The position numbers and the translations under genes were made by a program. From Methanolobus sp. (lineage in GTDB: Archaea > Halobacteriota > Methanosarcinia > Methanosarcinales > Methanosarcinaceae), in the NCBI RefSeq assembly GCF_016278365.1, contig NZ_JADQBZ010000003.1, positions 213,185-277,184 of the forward strand: a stretch of 64,000 nt of DNA, read 5' to 3'. Below, in pieces: positions 27,211-35,598 of this stretch; the first letter of the stretch is position 1; each line of letters opens with the position of its first letter. The notes under the pieces were generated by a model. That model was not told the origin of the DNA, searched no databases, and worked only from the letters and a program-made list of their open reading frames with translations.

Positions 27211-28275
27211 ATGAAAATATTCCTCCTAAGCGGTTTTCTGGGCAGCGGTAAGACAACCTCCGTTATTAAGATTGGCAGATATTTCAAAAACAAAGGCTAT
27301 AGCGTATCTGTGCTTGTCAATGATGTCGGCGACGTGGGTGTGGACGGGCAGGTCATAAGCGAGAACGGGCTGGAATCCAAGGAGATGCCAAGAGGATGTA
27401 TTTGCTGCACCCTGAGGTATGCTCTTGAGGCAAACATTGCCCTGGTTCAGGCACAGTACGACCCGGACATTCTTCTGATAGAGCCTACTGGTGTGGCTTT
27501 CCCCCAAAGGATCAAAGAGGAGATCGAGAAAATGGATTTTGGACCTGAAGTAAGCATGGGCTCTATCATCTCTATCCTTGATGGCAGCAAGTTCGACGTG
27601 ATCATGAAACGCTCAAAGGATTCCATTGTGAAACAGACCAAAGATGCAGGTATAATACTGCTGAACAAGAAGGACCTGATAGAGCCGGGGAAACTCTCTG
27701 GTATAACTGCCACTATTAAGGAAATGAACCCGGATGCGCGGCTTTTTTCATTGTCACTAAAAGAGGAAGACGGATTATTCCTGAACATGATGGACATGCT
27801 GGAAGCGGAGTTACAGGGCGTAATACCCCACTCAAGAGTTAAAAGTGGAAAAGAGCAGGATTCTTTTGACGTTTTATCTGAAGGTTCATGTACAGTTGGT
27901 GAAGATGATGATTTCGATCATTTCAATGTAAGCAGTTATGCCGAATCATATGATATAAACAGTTCTCTTGACAAGGAAACGGCTACAAACCTTGCCCTGG
28001 ACGTGATGCGTTCCATCAAGAGCGGCGTGGTAAGGCTGAACCCTGCGTTCCTCGGGCATCTTAAAATGTTCCTGCAGACTGAAGCAGTATCATTAAGAGT
28101 AAGTGTGACATCTTTCAGGGACGATCCCGAAGTGGAACTTATCAGCACCAATGGCGCAGAGAAAAATAAATTCACGGTGTTTGCTGCTGTCACTGATATC
28201 GCGCGGGACGAACTTGCAGATATCGTAGAAGGCTCGGTATTTGCCAGATCTGGCGGGCTTGGCATAAGCACCTAG
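27211..28275 (+). CDS. Second G3E-family GTPase without His tail
   Basis: A 354-residue paralogue of the preceding gene, from which it is 77 nt away. LLSGFLGSGKTTSV gives Walker A. NDVGDVGVDGQ is the switch, and GCICCTL has Cys63, Cys65 and Cys66. ILLIEPTGVAFP is Walker B, and LNKKD the base-specificity motif (the family's N-K-x-D). The C-terminal domain has FLGHLKMFLQTEAVSLRVSVTSF, shared with its neighbour (FVGHIKMFLESPRETVKISITSY). The His-rich tail is absent. The two may form a heteromer, or serve two client enzymes. It ends at a bidirectional hairpin before the convergent chelatase gene. Confidence 0.9.
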   Translation: MKIFLLSGFLGSGKTTSVIKIGRYFKNKGYSVSVLVNDVGDVGVDGQVISENGLESKEMPRGCICCTLRYALEANIALVQAQYDPDILLIEPTGVAFPQRIKEEIEKMDFGPEVSMGSIISILDGSKFDVIMKRSKDSIVKQTKDAGIILLNKKDLIEPGKLSGITATIKEMNPDARLFSLSLKEEDGLFLNMMDMLEAELQGVIPHSRVKSGKEQDSFDVLSEGSCTVGEDDDFDHFNVSSYAESYDINSSLDKETATNLALDVMRSIKSGVVRLNPAFLGHLKMFLQTEAVSLRVSVTSFRDDPEVELISTNGAEKNKFTVFAAVTDIARDELADIVEGSVFARSGGLGIST

Positions 28276-28295
28276 CTTTCATCAATTCAAGAAAG

Positions 28296-28317
28296 AAGCT
28301 GTGTTTATACACAGCTT
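28296..28317. terminator. Bidirectional terminator between convergent GTPase and chelatase genes
   Basis: AAGCTGTG (28296-28303) and CACAGCTT (28310-28317) form a perfect 8-bp stem with a TTTATA loop. It starts 20 nt after the GTPase stop and touches the stop codon of the chelatase gene on the other strand. Confidence 0.6.
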
Positions 28318-28712
28318 TAGAAAACTTCCTGTGCTCTCTTGAAGATAAGCTCCGCGATGAGCTTGTCACTGCCAAGGGGATTTCCATAGACGATCTTGAC
28401 ATTCTTACCATCGAACTCTATGTTCCCTTCGTGAGTTTCCGGGTCCAGCTTAAGGATAGCCGGGATGTCCTGTGTGATATGGATGCCGGATGCAAGGAAT
28501 ACAGGCACTGCAGCTATTTTTGTTACACCTGTACCTGCAAATGACTGGAGTGCTTCTTCGACAGTAGGTGTGCTGTTCTCCATAAATCCTGCTTTTACAA
28601 TGTATTCAGGGTGGCTTTCTGATATCATATCTGCGATCTCTGTTACAACCTGGTTGTTATATGGTAATCTGCTGCCGTGCCCAATTGCAAGTATTCCTAT
28701 CTTTTCACTCAT
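28317..28712 (-). CDS. cfbA: Small sirohydrochlorin chelatase (CbiX-S/CfbA type)
   Basis: A 131-residue single-domain chelatase. The N-terminal [18 protein letters not shown] holds the metal-binding His of the family. [15 protein letters not shown] gives the conserved Glu. [19 protein letters not shown] contains the second His (GIHITQD). Homodimeric CbiX-S/CfbA in methanogens inserts nickel into sirohydrochlorin for coenzyme F430, or cobalt for cobalamin. Sequence alone does not decide the metal, so the symbol is tentative. On the minus strand GGTGA precedes the ATG and an AT-rich TATA-like stretch lies just upstream. It is convergent to the G3E GTPase genes. Confidence 0.88.
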   Translation of the reverse strand: MSEKIGILAIGHGSRLPYNNQVVTEIADMISESHPEYIVKAGFMENSTPTVEEALQSFAGTGVTKIAAVPVFLASGIHITQDIPAILKLDPETHEGNIEFDGKNVKIVYGNPLGSDKLIAELIFKRAQEVF

Positions 28713-28758
28713 TTTATCACCAATTTATATAAGTATTATAAACATTATTAAAAGTGCT

Positions 28759-28776
28759 ACTAAAGACGGCTTTAGT
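28759..28776 (-). terminator. Hairpin downstream of the fwd-fdhD operon
   Basis: ACTAAAG (28759-28765) and CTTTAGT (28770-28776) form a perfect 7-bp stem with a 4-nt ACGG loop, about 65 nt past the fdhD stop. On the minus strand it is followed by CACTTTTAATAATG. It probably ends the operon before the chelatase promoter. Confidence 0.45.
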
Positions 28777-28841
28777 TTATATTAATGTAATATAACTCTT
28801 TTGCTTTTAAGCGGACCTCCCCGTAGTCTTGCATGAAAGCC

Positions 28842-29648
28842 TCATAAGACAACGATTCTCTCCTCCATGCTATATATCTGCATACCCGGCTTCCGGGCAA
28901 AGGCTACAAGTGTAATCCCGGACTTGTTCGCAAGTTCCACTGCTTCCCGGACTGTCGCACCTTTACTTGCAACAAGAGGAAAACCCGCATTTACCGCCTT
29001 TGAAACCATTGTGAATGCAAGTCTGCCAGTAGTCACGAGTGCGCACTGCGAGAGGTCCGTACCACTTAGCAGGGCTTTACCGACTACCTTGTCTACAGAA
29101 CATGCCCTTCCGACATCCTCGCAGAAGAAGAGAACTTCACCATGGGTATTGCACACCATGGACGTGTGAGCTCCCCCGGTCCTGTGCCAGGCCTTTCCTT
29201 TTTCCTTGAGTTGTTCCACGGCATTAAGGATGGCGTCTTTACTAAAACGTATATCAGAGACGATATGACAGGCTGCGTCTTTGCGGTAGGAAGTGGTCCC
29301 ACACCTCTGCTGGTGTGTCAGGGTTGCAAGTTCTGTCGCATCGATATCAAGTATACAGTGAATAGAACCTGATGCCACATTAATGGGGCCTGTCTTTGCG
29401 CCGGGTTCAATGAAACCCTCGCAGACCAGAAATCCCAGAGCAAGCTCTTTCAGTTCCACAGGGCTTGCAAAAAAAGTGGTTATGTGGATATTATTTACGA
29501 AAAGGTCAAACCTTTCCTCAACAATGACATCCACATTTACGTAATGATCCTGTTTATCAGTGATTTCCAGACACTTCATGGGGATATAAAAGGGAGAGGG
29601 GCGGATTTCCTCATCCCCGGAAGCCTTCAGCGGCCTTCCTGTTCCCAT
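28842..29648 (-). CDS. fdhD: FdhD-type sulfurtransferase for Mo/W cofactor
   Basis: This 268-residue FdhD homologue passes sulfur to bis-MGD cofactor before its insertion. It has LALGFLVCEGFI near residue 70, RTGGAHTSMVCN, FCEDVGRACSVDKVVG and TGRLAFTMVSKAVNAGFPLVASKGATVREAVELA, all FdhD landmarks. In the loop that carries the persulfide CxxC in E. coli FdhD, only RCGTTS with one cysteine is seen. The start at 29648 has AGGTG 5 nt upstream. The gene begins 13 nt after fwdB in the same operon, so its client is probably the formylmethanofuran dehydrogenase itself and not a formate dehydrogenase. None is encoded in the window. Confidence 0.9.
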   Translation of the reverse strand: MGTGRPLKASGDEEIRPSPFYIPMKCLEITDKQDHYVNVDVIVEERFDLFVNNIHITTFFASPVELKELALGFLVCEGFIEPGAKTGPINVASGSIHCILDIDATELATLTHQQRCGTTSYRKDAACHIVSDIRFSKDAILNAVEQLKEKGKAWHRTGGAHTSMVCNTHGEVLFFCEDVGRACSVDKVVGKALLSGTDLSQCALVTTGRLAFTMVSKAVNAGFPLVASKGATVREAVELANKSGITLVAFARKPGMQIYSMEERIVVL

Positions 29649-29661
29649 GTGAACACCTTTT

Positions 29662-30975
29662 TCACTTAGCTGCTTCCTTCTTGGCCTTTACCTTTTCAAA
29701 GAGCATCTTGAGTGTTTCTTCGTTGCTCTTTGTTTCAGGGAACGGGGATTCTGTGAACGGCTCGAAGTGAACCGGCACGTTGTCCAGCCTGTAGAAAGTA
29801 CCGTCACATTCCATGGCGTCAATGACACCGGGCAGAACTACATCGGCTGCTGTTGTTGTGGGGCATGGTGCGATATCCATACATACCATTGGTATATTTG
29901 CAAGATACTTCGCACTGTCCGCAGGTATGTGGTTAACAAGGTCTCCGCACATCACAAATGCAGCATCGACGTCCTTCTCCCTGAGCAGGTCCACGGTAGT
30001 GGTCTCTCCAGGGTTGTACCTTGGGTATCCCTTTGTGAAATCGATACCGAAGGGGTAACCGTAGAGGTAGGACGCAAGCTGGTTGAATCCTGCCACGTTA
30101 CAGTGACCTCTCAACGCACCAAGGTTACACTTGGTGTAGTTGTTGAGTTCCTTGACCATGTTCAGGGCGATTTCGATGTTCCTGTGTTTTCCGTATGATG
30201 AAGAGACACCAAGTCCTACAAAGATGCCGACGTACTTTGCCTCTTTCATCATCTCAACGGTCTGTTTCATCACAGCGATCGGGATTCCTGTTATCTCCTC
30301 GACCGAGTGGTGTGGTTCCTTACCATTGAGGATTGTGAACATAGCGCTCAGGAGTTCATAGTCACTGTTGGGGTTAAGCTGTATGTGCATATCCGAAGCT
30401 GCAGCTGTTGGCGTTACCCTTGGGTCGACCGTGACAATTGTCCTGTCAAATCTTCCCCTCTTTGTCCAGTACCCTCTGGGGAAGACACCGTACCTTGACA
30501 TGTGCCTTGGCATGGATTCGAGTGCATTGACTCCCCAGTAGATGATAACATCGGCCCTGTTCTTTGCCTGACCCGCAGTTGCTCCTACACAGCCGGCTTC
30601 CTGTATGCCCATGACTGTCGGTCCGTGACAGATAGTTGCATTTGAGTCTGCTATTCCACCAAGATATTCGGCGATGTGCAGTCCCACTTCCTGGGCTTCG
30701 CAGGATGTCTCGCTTCCAAGGAAGAAGAGTGGCTTCTTTGCATTGACCAGGATATCTGCTGCCTTATCAAGCGCTTCCTCCCAGCTTGCTTCCTTTGCCT
30801 TGCCATTCTCTCTGACAGTGGGCTTCCTTATCCTGTGTGAGCTCACGACTTCCTGGAACTTGGCGTTACCCATCTTACATGCGTTCTGGACGTCTATCTT
30901 TCCGTCCTTGAGTTCCACCTGGATATCGTCACAGGAGCCTCCGCAGACGGGGCAGATAATGTTCTTATAGACCAT
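29662..30975 (-). CDS. fwdB: Formylmethanofuran dehydrogenase subunit B (catalytic, Mo/W-bis-MGD)
   Basis: The 437-residue catalytic subunit reduces CO2 to formate with ferredoxin electrons; in reverse, during methylotrophy, it oxidises formyl groups. N-terminal cysteines in CPVCGGSC and NACKMG (8, 11, 15, 33) hold a 4Fe-4S cluster. ATICHGPTV places Cys116 as the Mo/W ligand, which is selenocysteine in some methanogens. IYWGVNALESMPRH, VTVDPRVTPTA and ALRGHCNVAGFNQ match bis-MGD binding parts of the family. It starts 1 nt after fwdD. Whether the enzyme is the Mo (fmd) or W (fwd) isoform cannot be decided here. Confidence 0.95.
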   Translation of the reverse strand: MVYKNIICPVCGGSCDDIQVELKDGKIDVQNACKMGNAKFQEVVSSHRIRKPTVRENGKAKEASWEEALDKAADILVNAKKPLFFLGSETSCEAQEVGLHIAEYLGGIADSNATICHGPTVMGIQEAGCVGATAGQAKNRADVIIYWGVNALESMPRHMSRYGVFPRGYWTKRGRFDRTIVTVDPRVTPTAAASDMHIQLNPNSDYELLSAMFTILNGKEPHHSVEEITGIPIAVMKQTVEMMKEAKYVGIFVGLGVSSSYGKHRNIEIALNMVKELNNYTKCNLGALRGHCNVAGFNQLASYLYGYPFGIDFTKGYPRYNPGETTTVDLLREKDVDAAFVMCGDLVNHIPADSAKYLANIPMVCMDIAPCPTTTAADVVLPGVIDAMECDGTFYRLDNVPVHFEPFTESPFPETKSNEETLKMLFEKVKAKKEAAK

Positions 30976-30976
30976 T

Positions 30977-31366
30977 TTATTCGCCTCCCATGTACAGCTT
31001 CAGGACAACTTCCTCGGCGCTGAGTACCTCTTCATCTGTAGGCGCAACCGTGACAGGACTTCCCTTGTAAAGTGGGGAGCCGGTAGAGAAGGTGCCTGGT
31101 TCTACCACTATATTGGCCCAGATGGACCTTGGAATGAACACATGGCCACTTCTCACTGACTCTGTTACTTTTGAATAGACCGCAATGGAGTGTTTACCAT
31201 CCCTGGTTGTAACCTTCACTTTCTCAGGACGCCCGAGTGCTTCATAATCCTGGGCACACATCCAGCAGACTCCGCATTCCTTAGTGTAGGCGGCAGAATA
31301 CTTGTCGCCTCCCTTGGCAAGCCTGCCTTCTTCTATAGTACTTCCTGTATTGAGTAATGCTTGCAT
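30977..31366 (-). CDS. fwdD: Formylmethanofuran dehydrogenase subunit D
   Basis: A 129-residue subunit resembling the C-terminal molybdopterin-dinucleotide-binding domain of related oxidoreductases, here as a separate protein as in all Fwd complexes. The start is set at ATG 31366 (MQALLNTGSTIEEGRLAKGG). The frame is open to 31570, but that extension only reads through fwdC antisense-free sequence in another frame. ECGVCWMCAQDYEALG and VRSGHVFIPRSIWAN are visible, and PLYKGSPVTVAPTDEEVLSAEEV ends the domain. It lies 10 nt after fwdC and 1 nt before fwdB. Confidence 0.93.
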   Translation of the reverse strand: MQALLNTGSTIEEGRLAKGGDKYSAAYTKECGVCWMCAQDYEALGRPEKVKVTTRDGKHSIAVYSKVTESVRSGHVFIPRSIWANIVVEPGTFSTGSPLYKGSPVTVAPTDEEVLSAEEVVLKLYMGGE

Positions 31367-31376
31367 GAAAATCAAC

Positions 31377-32195
31377 TCACAGATCCTCGTTGTTCTGCGC
31401 GGATACATACAGTACGCCCTTTCCCTTCTGCGGAATGGCGTAGTCTCCTGCGAACTTCTTGTATTCCCCTGGACATTCGATGTCATTGAACCTGAGGTCC
31501 GATTCCACTGCTGTCTGCATGAATCCCGGGGTGAACTTATCGATGGCGCCTCCAATAACAAGCGTACCACCGGTCATCTCTGCTCCAACGGTCCTGATGG
31601 CATTACCCTTTACGGCTATAAGGCCGCCATTCATACGGGTGCCGCAGAAGTTATCAACATTGCCGCCAACGATGATCTCTCCTCCGCTCATGCCGCCGCC
31701 TACCTGGTTACCTGCGTTGCCATCAATAACGATGCGTCCGCCGGTCATACCATGCCAGCTTCCGCGGTATGCGGATCCCACATGGTCAAGTGCGTTCCCT
31801 GTAATGTGCAGGAGACCGCCCTTCATTTCCATCCCGGGCCATGAGTCGGTGTTTCCTTCCACAAGGATCTCTCCGCCAATCATAGCAGCTCCTGTGTGCA
31901 TACCGGTTGAACCCTTTACCTGGATCTTGCCAGCAGTCATGCCTTCCCCTATGCGCTTTACTCTGATGACATCTCCGTCAATGACGATGGTAGTGTCCTG
32001 TGCGGAACTTCCACCATTACCCACAACCTCAAAAAAGTCTGAGATCGGGAATTGCTTCGGACCCTGCCACACAAGTAACTTTCCTATATCTTGCGCGTTC
32101 TTTCCGGCAAAGTTGTCGGGTGTGACCACTTCTGCCTCTACTGTCAGGTCGAAGTTACCTGTCGGTTTAAGAATTACTTCTGCCATTGGATTCAC
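31377..32195 (-). CDS. fwdC: Formylmethanofuran dehydrogenase subunit C
   Basis: A 272-residue subunit made mostly of glycine-rich beta-helix repeats of the GXXGXXXG type, related to the alpha subunit C-terminus of glutamate synthase. Examples are MTAGKIQVKGSTGMHTGAAM, GGEILVEGN, GGRIVIDGNAGNQVGGGMSG and GGLIAVKGNAIRTVGAEM. FwdC forms a scaffold between FwdA and the FwdBD unit. Its ATG overlaps the fwdA stop by 4 nt. Confidence 0.95.
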   Translation of the reverse strand: MNPMAEVILKPTGNFDLTVEAEVVTPDNFAGKNAQDIGKLLVWQGPKQFPISDFFEVVGNGGSSAQDTTIVIDGDVIRVKRIGEGMTAGKIQVKGSTGMHTGAAMIGGEILVEGNTDSWPGMEMKGGLLHITGNALDHVGSAYRGSWHGMTGGRIVIDGNAGNQVGGGMSGGEIIVGGNVDNFCGTRMNGGLIAVKGNAIRTVGAEMTGGTLVIGGAIDKFTPGFMQTAVESDLRFNDIECPGEYKKFAGDYAIPQKGKGVLYVSAQNNEDL

Positions 32196-33949
32196 ACCTC
32201 TGCATCTATCTTGATAGGAGTCGGGTTTGCAAGGTACTTCTCAGGTGTCGGGTAGTTGCTGAAACCTATTGTGTAGTACTTGAACCAGTTCTTCACGTCA
32301 TCTATCATTTTCTTTTCTTCTTCAGCATTCACTGTTATATCGGTGTAGTAAGTCTTCTTCTCAGGGATTGCTACTATCTCTCCCTTCTGGCACACTACTT
32401 CTCCGCCCTTTACAGTATATGCTGCATTCTCAAAGGCCCTGATAATGCTCTCATAATCGCTGACCTCGAGTTTTGCAGGGTTGATGTCGTAAACGGCTAC
32501 ATCCCCGTCAGCTCCGATGCCGAGGGTACCCTTGCTGTGTGAAAGGCCTATGGTCCTTGCAGCGTTTGCACGGGTAACAATAGCTATCTCGTTGAGTGTC
32601 ATTTCCCTGGTCTCGCTAGCCAGGCCTGCCCTGTCACTTGCCCACTTGTGGCACTCGTTCAGTGTATCCTGTCTTGCCTTGTTGGACATGAGCCAGGCAA
32701 TGACCTGCGGATACTTTATAAATGGTCCGCCGTTGGGACTGTCAGTGGTCATGATACTCTTCCATGCATCCTTGACATAGAGCAGTACCTCAAGGCCCAT
32801 TGCCCACTGTACGCTGTGTACGGGATTGCTCTTAAGGTAGGTGAACGGCAGTACTCCTGAGCCGCATTCACACTCGACATCAGTGTTGGACCACTTGTTA
32901 CCGGTAAGCACGTAAAGGTCGTGGATTGCAGGCCCGTCGCCGGTCATCACTGTGGCGTCACCGAATGGGACACAGCCGCTGTCCATTACGACATGTTCAT
33001 GGCTGTTGACGTAGTCAGTGATTCCCTTTACACCGGACTCGAAGTCTCTCCAGGATGTTCCGCCAAAAGCATTGAACTGGCAGTGTGTAAGGTACACGGA
33101 TTCGTGCCTTTTGGGGTTGACCTTTGTCTCAGCCCACTCAACATTGGGGTCTTTGGGTTTGGCTTTTACACTCTTTGGGATCTTGAGGGAGTCCCTTGTG
33201 ATTTCCCAGCAGCCAGGGTGCCCGAGGTTGTTTGCATGCAGGTGCACAGGCATTGAAAATCCCAGCATCTCATTCAGCTCTGCAAGGCCCTTAATGATAT
33301 CTTCAGGTGTGACCTCGAAGTGGATGTTTGCCTGGTCAAGGGCATTAACGTTCTCTCCCCATCCCCAGTTCTCAACACCGGCAGGGTTGACACACTTTAT
33401 ACCATAGGTCTTGTGGGTCCTCATCATCCAGGCAATGTAAGCTGCAGCCTTTTCGATGTCCCCTTCCTTGAGGTATCTCATCAGGAACCAGTTGTTGCCC
33501 AGTACCAGATATCCACCCATGTCGATCATAGGAGTGGAGCGCATTTCCTCATGGGTGTGACGGGCTTCCATCGGAGGGACAGCTGCCTCAAAAACAGTTG
33601 TATATCCCATCTTGGAATACTCGTATCCTCCAAGGTATACAGAAGGAACACTGTACCCGCATCCGGAGTGCGTAAGTGGTGTCTTCTTCTGGTAGAACTT
33701 GTAGTGGTCCTCCGGCCTCATCATCCTGCCGACGTTGACCTTGGCACCGGCTACGTGTGAGTGGGAATCGACCCCGCCGGGCATTACTGTCTTGCCGGAT
33801 GCATCGATCTCCTTGGCGTCCTTGAGCTCGGCTGCGGATAGTTCTGTTACGACCTTCCCGTTCCTGATAAAAATGTCCATTCTGTCCCCTTTGATCTCAT
33901 TGAGGGGATCGAAGACATGACCGTTTTTGATTACTATAGTTCCAGTCAT
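32192..33949 (-). CDS. fwdA: Formylmethanofuran dehydrogenase subunit A (amidohydrolase)
   Basis: A 585-residue dihydroorotase-like metalloenzyme that condenses formate with methanofuran at a dinuclear zinc site. IKNGHVFDPLNEIKGD opens it, and PGGVDSHSHVAGAKVN contains the first metal His pair. The segment GIKCVNPAGVENWGWG includes the Lys that is carboxylated in known structures. VHLHANNLGHPG and LTHCQFNAFGG give further metal His residues. MTTDSPNGGPFIKYPQ contains the catalytic Asp. The gene begins 1 nt after fwdF ends. The channel from FwdB passes formate to this subunit in the known complex. Confidence 0.96.
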   Translation of the reverse strand: MTGTIVIKNGHVFDPLNEIKGDRMDIFIRNGKVVTELSAAELKDAKEIDASGKTVMPGGVDSHSHVAGAKVNVGRMMRPEDHYKFYQKKTPLTHSGCGYSVPSVYLGGYEYSKMGYTTVFEAAVPPMEARHTHEEMRSTPMIDMGGYLVLGNNWFLMRYLKEGDIEKAAAYIAWMMRTHKTYGIKCVNPAGVENWGWGENVNALDQANIHFEVTPEDIIKGLAELNEMLGFSMPVHLHANNLGHPGCWEITRDSLKIPKSVKAKPKDPNVEWAETKVNPKRHESVYLTHCQFNAFGGTSWRDFESGVKGITDYVNSHEHVVMDSGCVPFGDATVMTGDGPAIHDLYVLTGNKWSNTDVECECGSGVLPFTYLKSNPVHSVQWAMGLEVLLYVKDAWKSIMTTDSPNGGPFIKYPQVIAWLMSNKARQDTLNECHKWASDRAGLASETREMTLNEIAIVTRANAARTIGLSHSKGTLGIGADGDVAVYDINPAKLEVSDYESIIRAFENAAYTVKGGEVVCQKGEIVAIPEKKTYYTDITVNAEEEKKMIDDVKNWFKYYTIGFSNYPTPEKYLANPTPIKIDAEV

Positions 33950-33950
33950 T

Positions 33951-34973
33951 TTATAACTCCCTTACTACTAATTTAATTGCATCGACCGGACATATCATGG
34001 CGCAGGCACCGCAGGAGCCGCAGAGTTCCTGATCGACCACATTGACAACACCATTCCTTATCTCAAGAAGTTTCTTGCTGTCAACCTCATTAAGGTAGCC
34101 GGCACCGACGTCCGCATCAGTTGCGTTAACAGGACATACGATAACACAGTTACCACATCCCAGGCAGGCTTCTTCGTCCGTAACAAGTTCTGATGTAAGT
34201 GTTGGCCTTGGTGCTTCCTTGTTGAGCAGTTTTTTCTCAAGGAGCGCCTTCTTCTCAACTTCAGGAACGATGGCTGTCTTTGTCACTGTAATTGCGTTGA
34301 CAGGGCAGGCTACATCACAGGCACCACAGTAGATACATACATCCGGGCGCTGTGCGACCTTATCTACCCTCTCGCCAGACTCCCATTCAGGATTGAAGAG
34401 TGCATTGCACGGGCAGGTATCCACACAGGTCCTGCATGCAGTACATGTCGCCTCGTCCCTGTGCCAGGTACCCTCGAATGGCTTCTCAACAGTGATAGCA
34501 TCTACAGGACATACCTCCATACACCATCCACAGTGGATACAGCACTCATTATCTATTTGTGTTTCTCCCTCAACACGTGCGCTGCCATCATCTGCGAGCC
34601 ATTGCTTTACCTCAATGCAGGCCTGCGGGCAGATCTGTTCACAGTGGCCACAATGTACACACTTTTCTTCATCTACAGTTGTTTCTTTGAGCGCTACGCT
34701 GATGTAGCTATTGTCATTTACCGCTTTGCCGGCCTGTCTCAGTTCAAGTGCGCCTGTCGGGCAAGTCTTGGCACATATTCCGCACAAAATGCAGAGTTCT
34801 GATCTGTTCTCCAGGAAATCCTTGTCTATAAGCCCTCTGGCAACGGCTCCCACTGAGCCTATTACCAATGAACCTTTAGGACATGCCATTACGCACGTTC
34901 CACAACCAATACATTTTTCGGGAATGTATACGAGTTGCTTGTCGTCTTTTACTCCAAACACTAATTCGCTCAT
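33951..34973 (-). CDS. fwdF: Polyferredoxin subunit FwdF (eight 4Fe-4S motifs)
   Basis: A 340-residue polyferredoxin. Eight C-x2-C-x2-C-x3-C-P motifs can be counted: CIGCGTCVMACP, CILCGICAKTCP, CVHCGHCEQICP, CIHCGWCMEVCP, CTACRTCVDTCP, CIYCGACDVACP, CLGCGNCVIVCP and CGSCGACAMICP. It wires electrons from ferredoxin to the FwdB centre and into the multimeric electron-conducting core known from Methanothermobacter. ATG 34973 is chosen (MSELVFGVKDDKQ) with GGAGA just upstream; the longer frame to 35051 reads through a different gene's region. A separate fwdG gene is not seen, as in other Methanosarcina-type operons. Confidence 0.95.
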   Translation of the reverse strand: MSELVFGVKDDKQLVYIPEKCIGCGTCVMACPKGSLVIGSVGAVARGLIDKDFLENRSELCILCGICAKTCPTGALELRQAGKAVNDNSYISVALKETTVDEEKCVHCGHCEQICPQACIEVKQWLADDGSARVEGETQIDNECCIHCGWCMEVCPVDAITVEKPFEGTWHRDEATCTACRTCVDTCPCNALFNPEWESGERVDKVAQRPDVCIYCGACDVACPVNAITVTKTAIVPEVEKKALLEKKLLNKEAPRPTLTSELVTDEEACLGCGNCVIVCPVNATDADVGAGYLNEVDSKKLLEIRNGVVNVVDQELCGSCGACAMICPVDAIKLVVREL

Positions 34974-34974
34974 C

Positions 34975-35208
34975 TCATTTTCTCCGTAATCCTGCCTTTT
35001 GATTCCACATGCTTTGTAAGGTTGTTTCGTTTGGTGGACACAAAGCCTCAAAATTCATGGCAGAGTCCAATATATGCGTCCACTGGAAATTCCCATAATC
35101 AAGCACAACTTCTTGCATTTGTGGCATGAATACGCCATTTTCAGGGTAATCCCGGATCTTCTCAGAGAATTCCGGAAGGATATCCAGGTTTACCTGTGTA
35201 ATATTCAT
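34975..35208 (-). CDS. Small unknown protein at the 5' end of the fwd operon
   Basis: A 77-residue frame (MNITQVNLDILPEFSEKIR, then GVFMPQMQEVVLDYGNFQW) ends 1 nt before the fwdF start. That is the same 1-nt spacing as between fwdF/fwdA and fwdD/fwdB, so it looks like a genuine operon member. It does not show the H-G-H-C-P-G and zinc-finger parts of FmdE, so I do not call it fwdE. Only one cysteine (Cys57) is present. The C-terminus is basic (KAGLRRK). A TATA candidate (CTTTTATAAC on the minus strand, at about 35288-35297) lies 80 nt upstream, giving a leader of about 55 nt. The function is unknown. Confidence 0.55.
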   Translation of the reverse strand: MNITQVNLDILPEFSEKIRDYPENGVFMPQMQEVVLDYGNFQWTHILDSAMNFEALCPPNETTLQSMWNQKAGLRRK

Positions 35209-35598
35209 CTTTGATTACCATGTCAATAATTCATAATCCCGGAAGCCTCTGGGCTCCTGGAATTGTAAATATAGTAACACCTATTTGTTATAAAAGTATC
35301 GTTTGCATGTATTGAATATCAGGGGTGGTATAATCTATTTTACCCATAATATTTTCATATGGATTTAGGCTCTCCGATACAACTTGGACTCGGAATGTTT
35401 GCGATGATTATTTATACTACTTTTGTCCCCCTTTCTTATGGGTTAGTATCAATATAGGCTAATGCAGGATTCAAAAGTGCTGCATATTGTAGAAAAGATG
35501 AGAATTAATATGCCGGGCATGATCCGTTGCATCTGCACCTGCAAAGGGAGGTGTTTGTTCTGCACGCCTTACTTTGATAGATCCAGGAGTGACTACAT
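35209..35598. promoter_or_regulatory. Divergent promoter region of the fwd operon
   Basis: A 390-nt AT-rich interval without a gene. The minus-strand TATA box CTTTTATAAC near 35288-35297 would start fwd transcription near 35264. The first part of that leader can fold as an imperfect hairpin (AGCC at 35246-35249 region with GGCT a few bases on). On the plus side, AT-rich stretches before 35599 should serve the 183-aa gene; CAGGAGTG-type purine sequence precedes its ATG. No repeat array or tRNA was seen. Confidence 0.4.

Noticed and set aside
31367..31570. N-terminal extension of fwdD to position 31570
   Set aside because: The extra 68 residues lie inside fwdC, are unlike any FwdD, and the family start MQALLNTGS is at 31366.
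31302..32214. Plus-strand frames of 180 and 251 aa opposite fwdC and fwdD
   Set aside because: Antisense to well-identified Fwd subunits; Pro/Ser-rich with no domain.
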